NCBI GenBank assembly: GCA_017848075.1
Contig: JAGALG010000037.1
Coordinates: 1-6,803, forward strand
Length of the DNA stretch: 6,803 nt
DNA from: Oscillospiraceae bacterium
Lineage (GTDB): Bacteria; Bacillota; Clostridia; Oscillospirales; Ruminococcaceae
Direction: 5' to 3'
Under the pieces are notes generated by a model. That model was not told the origin of the DNA and made no database searches. It saw only the letters and a program-made list of their open reading frames with translations. Below, piece by piece: positions 1-4,537 of the stretch. Within the stretch, counting starts at the first letter, position 1. Each line of letters begins with the position of its first letter. The position numbers and the translations under genes are program-made.

Positions 1-5
1 GCTGT

Positions 6-1241
6 TTATTTTTCTTCTGCTGCTTTGCGGATGATGGAGCCTTTTGGAAACTCCACAGCACTTGGCATGGTAAATTTCATCATGGCATGGTTGGCGCTTG
101 GCTGCTGTACGCCCTCCGCATCGGTGATGGATTCCACCGTAAGAGCCACCGGTTTGCGGCCCGGAGCCAAAATCTCCACTTCATCGCCAGCCATAAACTT
201 ATTGCGCTGGGTGCAGGAAAGAATTCCATTTTCCCAAGCATCCACGATGGCTACAACATCCCACTCACGAACATAGCCGCCGTTCTCGTAGAACTGGCCC
301 TGTTCCGGTCTGCCGAAGTAGAAACCGGTAGAATACTGGCGGTGGCTGACTTTGCGGGTCTCCTCCTCGATCCATGCAGGAAGAACGAAGTTCTCTGGAT
401 CCTTCCAATACAGATCCAAAGCCTGACGGTAGGCATTGGTCACAACTGCTACATAGTAGAAGGATTTGGCTCGACCCTCAATCTTGAAGGAGGAGATGCC
501 AGCCTTCACCAGTTTATCCATGTGCTCGATCATGCACATATCCTTTGCGTTGAGGATATAGCTGCCTTCCGGCCGTTCTTCGATCGGGAAGTAGAGGCCG
601 GGGCGTTTTTCTTCCATCAGGTAGTAGTTCCAGCGGCAAGGCTGAGCGCACTGTCCCCGGTTGGCATCACGGCCCAACAGATAGTTGGACAACAGGCAGC
701 GTCCGGAGAAGCTCATGCACATGGCGCCGTGAACAAAGCACTCAATATCCAGATCCGGCGGCGTGTTGTCACGAACGCAGCGGATATCGTCGAAGCTCAG
801 TTCTCTGGCCAGAACCACTCGTTTTGCGCCCATGTGGTACAGCTCTCTGGCGGTCAGATAGTTGACTACGCCGGTCTGAGTGGAAATGTGGATCTCGGTA
901 TCCGGAACCACTCTCTTTGCCTCCATGAGCACGCCCACATCGGCTACGATCAGTGCGTCAATACCGCAAGCTGCGGAGTTTTTCAGATAATCCGGCAGCT
1001 GTGCAATTTCCTCGTTGGTTGGCAGGGTATTGCAGGTGAGATAAACCTTTACGCCTTTGGCGTGGGCAATCTCGCAGGTTTTTTTCAGGGTATCAAAGTC
1101 AAATTTGGCAGAGCCAGCCCGCATACCGAAAGCGGTACCGCCCAGATAAACGGCATCCGCGCCGAAATCAAGAGCAAAGCCCAGGCGCTCGAAGTCGCCT
1201 ACCGGAGCCAAAATCTCGGGTTTCTGCATCATTGCTGTCAT
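6..1241 (-). CDS. trhP: U32 family protein, TrhP/YrrO-like tRNA hydroxylation protein
   Basis: 411 aa, complete. The N-terminus has the U32 start motif EILAPVGDFE followed by a TIM-barrel-like stretch (GADAVYLGG, residues 27-35). The U32 signature spans about 167-203 (CFVHGAMCMSFSGRC, then RGQCAQPC). Conserved cysteines at 168, 175, 198/202 and 236 fit the pattern that holds a 4Fe-4S cluster in relatives such as UbiU/UbiV. The C-terminal 80-90 residues form the extra domain of the long members; length is close to B. subtilis YrrO (about 420 aa). Characterised members (TrhP/YegQ, YrrN/YrrO) make 5-hydroxyuridine at tRNA position 34 using prephenate. The old label 'collagenase-like peptidase' is probably misleading. 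The start at 1241 is set by GGAGG at 1248-1252, six bases upstream and inside the end of mltG; Met4 and Met5 are too far from it. It starts one base after the mltG stop, so the two genes are co-transcribed. RlhA-type rRNA hydroxylation is the main alternative; the gene symbol is by family and context. Confidence 0.85.
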   Translation of the reverse strand: MTAMMQKPEILAPVGDFERLGFALDFGADAVYLGGTAFGMRAGSAKFDFDTLKKTCEIAHAKGVKVYLTCNTLPTNEEIAQLPDYLKNSAACGIDALIVADVGVLMEAKRVVPDTEIHISTQTGVVNYLTARELYHMGAKRVVLARELSFDDIRCVRDNTPPDLDIECFVHGAMCMSFSGRCLLSNYLLGRDANRGQCAQPCRWNYYLMEEKRPGLYFPIEERPEGSYILNAKDMCMIEHMDKLVKAGISSFKIEGRAKSFYYVAVVTNAYRQALDLYWKDPENFVLPAWIEEETRKVSHRQYSTGFYFGRPEQGQFYENGGYVREWDVVAIVDAWENGILSCTQRNKFMAGDEVEILAPGRKPVALTVESITDAEGVQQPSANHAMMKFTMPSAVEFPKGSIIRKAAEEK

Positions 1242-1242
1242 G

Positions 1243-2439
1243 TTAATCCTCCAAAGTCTTGTTTACGGCGTTGGCTTTGGCAATATTGGCCTCATGCTCC
1301 GCCACGGTGCTTGCGTAGTAGTAGGTACCTGCGTCATCGCTGACGAAGAAGTAGCCATCAATGCTTGGATCCGGGTTTGCTGCTGCACGGATCGCATCCA
1401 GACCTGGATTACAAATCGGGCCGATCGGCAGACCGATACACTTGTAGGAATCGTAAGCATCGTACAGTCCCTGATCCTCCACCGTCATAAACGGACGGAT
1501 GCTGTCTTCGATGTAGCCGTCCGTTGCATCGGACTGCAGGAATGGGTAGTTTGCACTGTCATCCAGACGGTTGTGGAATACAGCAGATACACGGCACATT
1601 TCCTCGTAGCTTGCAGCCTCTTTCTGGATGATGGAGGCCAGTGTCATCAGGTTGTCCAGTTCAGCCAAACCATTTGGCAGATCCCGAATGGTCAGTAGGA
1701 ACTCGTCATTCACACGGTTGGTGTAGTTGGCGAGGAACTTCTTCACCACATTGGTCGGATTCATATCAACGAAGAACTCGTAGGTATCCGGGAACAGGTA
1801 GCCCTCCAGCTTACGGAAGCGTTCATCCTCCGGGATGCGCTCCAGGAAGGCGTAGTCAAACTCTCCGTTGAGAGCCTCGTAGAAGTCTTCTGCGGAGCAA
1901 ACCTTGTTCTCCTCCAGCTTCTGTGCGATCTGAACCACAGTCATACCCTCACTGATGGTAACCGTTACAACATCCAGCTGGGATTCCTCGGTGCGCTCGT
2001 AGGAGAGATAGTTCATCAAATTGTCATAGCCCCAGCGGGAGTTCACCACATAGGTGCCCGGCAGGAACAAACGGGGTGCTTTGCCCTCACCACGGTCAGA
2101 ACCATCCATATGACGCAGCTTTGCGTACAGCTGGAAAGTCAAAGGCTGATCGATGACACCGGTATCGGAAAGAATTTTGCTTACCTTACTGATGGAACCT
2201 TTGGCGTCCTCCGGAATGGTGATCTCGATCTGCTCATCCACCTGATTGATGCCCAGCAGGTCACTGGCGGAGCTCAGGGCGAAGTAGGCCAAAAACAGAG
2301 AGGCTGCTACCATCACCATGCACCAGAACAGGGTCAGCAGGAAGCGGACAAAGCGGTTCTGCGGTTTTTTGGACTTCATCTTGGAAGCAGAATCAGTGTC
2401 CTGCTCCTCAAACTCAAAGTCATAGTCGTTGTTTGCCAT
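1243..2439 (-). CDS. mltG: Endolytic murein transglycosylase MltG (YceG/YrrL)
   Basis: 398 aa, complete. MltG cuts nascent glycan strands within the chain at the outer face of the membrane and is thought to set glycan length as a terminator of peptidoglycan polymerisation. Visible parts: an acidic and then basic cytoplasmic tail (1-30), one membrane helix (about 32-55), a LysM-like subdomain (about 158-190, ISEGMTVVQIAQKL), the LEGYLFPDTYEF motif (211-222), and the catalytic block ASIIQKEA, in which Glu274 aligns with the catalytic glutamate. These are followed by NRLD, LQSDAT (301-306) and the family hallmark GLPIGPICNPGLDAI (336-350). All key motifs are intact and the length is normal. The start at 2439 follows GGAGG (2447-2451) with a seven-base spacer. 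It is the first gene of the operon with the U32 gene, with its own promoter at 2500-2528. In B. subtilis the orthologue yrrL lies in the same neighbourhood as the U32 genes yrrN/yrrO. Confidence 0.95.
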   Translation of the reverse strand: MANNDYDFEFEEQDTDSASKMKSKKPQNRFVRFLLTLFWCMVMVAASLFLAYFALSSASDLLGINQVDEQIEITIPEDAKGSISKVSKILSDTGVIDQPLTFQLYAKLRHMDGSDRGEGKAPRLFLPGTYVVNSRWGYDNLMNYLSYERTEESQLDVVTVTISEGMTVVQIAQKLEENKVCSAEDFYEALNGEFDYAFLERIPEDERFRKLEGYLFPDTYEFFVDMNPTNVVKKFLANYTNRVNDEFLLTIRDLPNGLAELDNLMTLASIIQKEAASYEEMCRVSAVFHNRLDDSANYPFLQSDATDGYIEDSIRPFMTVEDQGLYDAYDSYKCIGLPIGPICNPGLDAIRAAANPDPSIDGYFFVSDDAGTYYYASTVAEHEANIAKANAVNKTLED

Positions 2440-2499
2440 CCTATTTCCTCCAATCTATAAAACAAGAGTTCGTATTTGTGTGAAATCATTCATTTTTTT

Positions 2500-2528
2500 A
2501 TGATATACGAAACCAATGAAATAATCAA
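2500..2528 (-). promoter_or_regulatory. Sigma-A-type promoter of mltG operon
   Basis: Reading leftward, TTGATT (2528-2523) and TATCAT (2505-2500) are separated by exactly 17 bases. The match to TTGACA/TATAAT is 4/6 and 5/6. Transcription would start near 2493, giving a leader of about 55 bases to the mltG start. The -35 box sits only nine bases beyond the stop codon of the metallopeptidase gene. The inverted repeat TTCGTAT/ATACGAA (2469-2475 and 2505-2511) overlaps the -10 box and could be an operator; its role is unknown. Confidence 0.6.
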
Positions 2529-2536
2529 GCTGATAA

Positions 2537-2998
2537 TTATGAATTCCTTTTAAAATGAGGCTCTTTCTCCTGTTCCTTCCACAGAAACTCCGCCAGCTCC
2601 GGCGGCAGTTTCAGACTCTCGGCCAGCTGCGGCAGACTGCAGCCCTCGAATTCCCTTTGCAGGAAATCTGGTGGATAGAGCATACACAGCGCAAAACGGT
2701 TGGCTTCCACTTCCAGTCGGTTGATGGAAAACAAGGTATTGGCCCGTAAAAAAGGCGTATTTGCTTTTGGATGGAGCAGGGCATGTCCCAGCTCGTGGCA
2801 GCAGGTAAAACGCATCTGCTGTTCGTCCAGATCCTGATTGATGTGGATCACCTTATGGCGATGGGAACAGGAATAATAGCCCCGAACCGTACCCAAGGGC
2901 TCGAACAGCACGACAATTCCCTTCTCCCTGCAAATCTGCAATGGATCCCGGGTCTGATGCCTGCGGCACAGCCTCTCCACAGTCTTTCTGATATCCAT
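2537..2998 (-). CDS. ImmA/IrrE-family zinc metallopeptidase
   Basis: 153 aa, complete. The zinc motif HELGH is at 68-72 (CCHELGHALLHP), with the likely third ligand in the EAN segment (Glu98, LEVEANRFA). This is the gluzincin-like arrangement of COG2856 (ImmA/IrrE). Preceding it is the usual IHIN strand (51-54). Known ImmA proteins cleave and inactivate a partner XRE repressor encoded beside them. That fits here, because the gene lies 34 bases downstream of an XRE gene on the same strand. The protein is compact: no C-terminal GAF-like domain as in IrrE, no signal peptide and no membrane helix, so it is cytoplasmic. The start at 2998 follows AGGTGG (3005-3010) with a six-base spacer. No clear terminator follows it, so its transcript may run into mltG. 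The repressor as substrate is inferred from family and position only. Confidence 0.88.
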   Translation of the reverse strand: MDIRKTVERLCRRHQTRDPLQICREKGIVVLFEPLGTVRGYYSCSHRHKVIHINQDLDEQQMRFTCCHELGHALLHPKANTPFLRANTLFSINRLEVEANRFALCMLYPPDFLQREFEGCSLPQLAESLKLPPELAEFLWKEQEKEPHFKRNS

Positions 2999-3032
2999 GT
3001 GTCACCACCTGCGTCAAGATCTTGTCGTCGTT

Positions 3033-3455
3033 TTATTTTCTTTTTTTGCGGCCGTATTTTGCCTTTGCCAGCCGTTTGGTCATTTCCAGCTGACTGCGAT
3101 AGCTTTCCTTCAGCAGCTCTCTGGTCTCCTCATCCAAGGGCTCGCCGTCGAACATCAGTGCTTCGCTGGAATCGAACAGCTCCAGCATCGAGCGCATTTT
3201 CTTACCGATGTCCCGCTGATCCCGGACATTCAGCACCAGCTCTTCCGTCTGCGGCAGAGCTGTACTGCCCAGCAGGCAGTTCATATCCACAGACAAGGCC
3301 TGTGCCAAAGCGCTCAGGGTTTCCAAGTCCGGCTCCCGATTGCCCATTTCGTACATACTGATGGTATTTCTGGAAAGACCCAGCTGATCTGCCAGATCCT
3401 TCTGTGTCATATTCTTTGCCGTTCGCAGCTCACGCAACATTTCTTTGAATGCCAT
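3033..3455 (-). CDS. XRE-family helix-turn-helix repressor (ImmR-like)
   Basis: 140 aa. Residues 1-63 form a clear Cro/CI-type HTH domain: FKEMLRELRTAKNMTQ, then KDLADQLGLSRNTISMYE (helices 2-3, about 17-36), then GNREPDLETLSALAQAL. The C-terminal part (about 70-140) is hydrophilic and helical, ending in the very basic tail KYGRKKRK; it probably serves dimerisation or is the cleavage region for the metallopeptidase. The start chosen is the ATG at 3455, because AGAGGTG (3461-3467) lies five bases before it. An in-frame ATG at 3503 would put the start upstream of the likely transcription start and has no ribosome site. It is first in a two-gene unit with the ImmA-like peptidase and is divergent from the sigma-like gene. 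Three near-identical palindromes in the divergent region are the obvious candidates for its binding sites, including one in its own promoter (autorepression, inferred). Confidence 0.9.
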   Translation of the reverse strand: MAFKEMLRELRTAKNMTQKDLADQLGLSRNTISMYEMGNREPDLETLSALAQALSVDMNCLLGSTALPQTEELVLNVRDQRDIGKKMRSMLELFDSSEALMFDGEPLDEETRELLKESYRSQLEMTKRLAKAKYGRKKRK

Positions 3456-3474
3456 AGGATCACCTCTTGGCCTT

Positions 3475-3503
3475 AGATTAACACAAATTGTGGATTTTTG
3501 CAA
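3475..3503 (-). promoter_or_regulatory. Likely promoter of XRE-peptidase unit
   Basis: Reading leftward, TTGCAA (3503-3498) and TAATCT (3480-3475) are 17 bases apart. The -10 box is preceded by TGT, giving an extended -10 (TGnTAATCT) that could compensate for its weak match (3/6). Transcription would start near 3468, directly before the ribosome site, so the leader would be only about 13 bases. Operator copy 1 fills part of the spacer, which would allow the repressor to control its own gene. Confidence 0.4.
3481..3493. promoter_or_regulatory. Putative XRE operator O1
   Basis: ACACAAATTGTGG: the inner CACAA-A-TTGTG is a perfect palindrome. It is one of three copies of consensus ACACAAAYTGTGT in this control region and lies between the -35 and -10 boxes of the leftward promoter. 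Assigning it to the neighbouring XRE protein is inference from the three-fold repetition and position. Confidence 0.6.
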
Positions 3504-3527
3504 GAGCGTGTCCGGCCAAATTCCGGT

Positions 3528-3546
3528 TCAACACAAACTGTGTTGA
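3528..3546. promoter_or_regulatory. Putative XRE operator O2
   Basis: TCAACACAAACTGTGTTGA is a perfect palindrome with eight-base arms around AAC, the best of the three copies. It overlaps the -35 box (TTGACA, 3543-3548) of the rightward promoter, so a bound repressor would block RNA polymerase. Confidence 0.7.
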
Positions 3547-3572
3547 CAAGAACAAATGTTCTGTGCTATACT
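3543..3572 (+). promoter_or_regulatory. Strong sigma-A-type promoter of sigma-like gene
   Basis: TTGACA (3543-3548, perfect) and TATACT (3567-3572, 5/6) are separated by 18 bases. The start point would be near 3579, giving a leader of about 40 bases before the ATG at 3619. It is flanked by operators: O2 covers the -35 and O3 (3580-3592) covers the start point. A LexA-like box lies in the spacer. The combination suggests a promoter that is strong but tightly held off. Confidence 0.75.
3549..3562. promoter_or_regulatory. LexA/DinR-like SOS box in promoter spacer
   Basis: AGAACAAATGTTCT is a perfect inverted repeat (AGAACA-AA-TGTTCT). Its core GAAC-AAAT-GTTC fits the B. subtilis LexA consensus GAAC-RNRY-GTTC. 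It lies entirely between the -35 and -10 boxes of the rightward promoter, a position where LexA binding would repress. Alternative: a degenerate extra XRE site, since it shares ACAAA with the three operators, although its symmetry centre and arms differ. Confidence 0.5.
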
Positions 3573-3579
3573 TGTTTTG

Positions 3580-3592
3580 TCACAAACTGTGT
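3580..3592. promoter_or_regulatory. Putative XRE operator O3
   Basis: TCACAAACTGTGT differs from O2 by one outer base; CACA-AAC-TGTG is symmetric. It lies just after the -10 box, over the predicted transcription start of the rightward promoter. Confidence 0.6.
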
Positions 3593-3618
3593 ATCATGTC
3601 TCTGAAAGGAGTTTTTAT

Positions 3619-4035
3619 ATGGATTGGAAGAAAGAATCGATGGAGCTGCTGCAGCAGCATATTACCAAAAAACGCGCTCTGCGAAATATCCGGGAGCGCT
3701 ATCACTTGCTGGAGGATCAAATGGAGCTGCTCAACAACTGCTCTGACCGTGTCCCCCGCCGTCAGGAGCGTATGATCGACTCCATAGCGGAAAAGGAGCA
3801 GCTGCTTCTGGCCTACCGTCTGAACAAACAGCAGGTGGACTGGGTAGAACGGGGATTGGCCGCTTTGGACGAACGGGAGCGGCAGGTGTTGGACAACTTT
3901 TATATCAGCACCTGCCCTTGCAGTCGACAGGAATTGATGGAACAGCTGTGTATCGAACGCAGCGCCCTCTATGATTTGAAGGATCGTGCTCTTCGCCATT
4001 TCACTTTGGCCATGTACGGACAACTGGAACAATAG
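3619..4035 (+). CDS. Phage-type sigma-70 region-4-like transcription regulator
   Basis: 138 aa from the ATG at 3619, chosen because AAAGGAG (3605-3611) precedes it by seven bases; an upstream in-frame ATG at 3556 lies inside the promoter. Residues 1-75 are highly charged and helical, with coiled-coil-like leucine spacing. Residues 80-134 resemble sigma region 4: LDEREROV-like segment LDERERQVLDNFY (83-95, as written LDERERQVLDNFY), then a helix-turn-helix (about 103-125, RQELMEQLCIERSALYDLKD) and RALRHFTLAMYG. This matches small regulators in prophages of gut Clostridia (DUF1492/ArpU-like group), often linked to late gene control. Region 2 is absent, so it is not a complete sigma factor; it may act as a transcription activator or co-factor. 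It is divergent from the XRE-ImmA pair, with O2, O3 and the LexA-like box in its promoter, so it is the probable output of that switch. The target genes are not evident. A terminator follows seven bases after the stop. Confidence 0.8.
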   Translation: MDWKKESMELLQQHITKKRALRNIRERYHLLEDQMELLNNCSDRVPRRQERMIDSIAEKEQLLLAYRLNKQQVDWVERGLAALDERERQVLDNFYISTCPCSRQELMEQLCIERSALYDLKDRALRHFTLAMYGQLEQ

Positions 4036-4041
4036 GACGCA

Positions 4042-4070
4042 AAAAAGCCACCGCAAAGCGGTGGCTTTTT
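4042..4070. terminator. Bidirectional Rho-independent terminator
   Basis: GCCACCGC (4047-4054) and GCGGTGGC (4058-4065) form a perfect GC-rich stem with an AAA loop. It is flanked by A5 on the left and T5 on the right, so it has a T-tract when read on either strand. It ends the rightward sigma-like gene (stop at 4035) and the leftward acetyltransferase gene (stop at 4072), which converge here. Confidence 0.95.
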
Positions 4071-4071
4071 C

Positions 4072-4533
4072 CTATAACTGAATATTGATTCCCCGGAAGA
4101 AGCTGCTGCCCTCCACCGAATCATAGAAGCGGGCGGCTTCGCCATTTTCTGCGGTCAAAGCTACCAGATAGTCGACTCCTTCCGCCTTCAACCGCTGCCG
4201 CAGCTCCGCCATCAACAAACGGGCTGTTCCCTGATGGCGCTCACTTTTCAGCACACAGATCCAGTTCAGATAGGCCTCATTGGTGCTGCCATCAAAATAG
4301 CTTGCCATAATATTGGCGTCAATCCGTCCCACCACCTGCTGACCCCGATACGCCAGCAAGGAACGAGCCGAAGCAAAGGCCGGGTTGGCAAAGCTGGCTT
4401 TCAGCTGCATTTCATAGGCCTCATCAATGTCCCAAAAATAAGTGTCCGGCTCCTGACGGCGCAGCTCCCGCTCAAAGTCCAACACGGCGGGGATCTGCTC
4501 CACGGTAAAGGAGCGAATCGTGATCTCGTTCAT
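4072..4533 (-). CDS. GNAT-family N-acetyltransferase
   Basis: 153 aa, complete. It has the usual GNAT order: an N-terminal strand ITIRSFTVEQIPAVLDFE (4-21); central strands LLAYRGQQVVGRIDANI (59-75); strand YLNWICVLKSERHQGTARLL (88-107), with the acetyl-CoA pyrophosphate loop R99-H-Q-G-T-A104; and motif B around ALTAENGEAARFYDSVEG (125-142), with the N/FY pair typical of the fold. The substrate cannot be told from the sequence; it could be a small amine, a protein N-terminus or a drug. The start at 4533 is four bases after the stop of the BspA-like gene. Its ribosome site AAAGGA (4541-4546) lies in the last codons of that gene, so translation is probably coupled and the two genes form one operon ending at the shared terminator. 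No separate promoter is seen. Confidence 0.88.
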   Translation of the reverse strand: MNEITIRSFTVEQIPAVLDFERELRRQEPDTYFWDIDEAYEMQLKASFANPAFASARSLLAYRGQQVVGRIDANIMASYFDGSTNEAYLNWICVLKSERHQGTARLLMAELRQRLKAEGVDYLVALTAENGEAARFYDSVEGSSFFRGINIQL

Positions 4534-4537
4534 TGTT

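Noticed and set aside
6..1241. Annotation of the U32 protein as a collagenase or secreted protease
   Set aside because: It has no signal peptide. The cysteine pattern, length and mltG linkage fit the RNA-hydroxylating members of the family, and protease activity is poorly supported for these.
87..1343. Long plus-strand open frame of 418 codons opposite the U32 gene
   Set aside because: The minus strand carries a complete, motif-perfect U32 protein with a good ribosome site. The plus-strand frame has no recognisable domain and no ribosome site, and it crosses the mltG/U32 junction; it is an antisense shadow.
2537..3455. XRE plus small downstream protein as a toxin-antitoxin pair
   Set aside because: The downstream protein has the HELGH and EAN zinc-binding pattern of ImmA/IrrE peptidases and no RES, HigB, HipA or similar toxin motif. 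The divergent output gene fits a repressor/anti-repressor switch better.
3456..3503. Longer N-terminus for the XRE protein starting at 3503
   Set aside because: The added residues lie across the probable promoter and operator O1, have no ribosome site and are not part of the HTH fold. The start at 3455 has AGAGGTG at good spacing.
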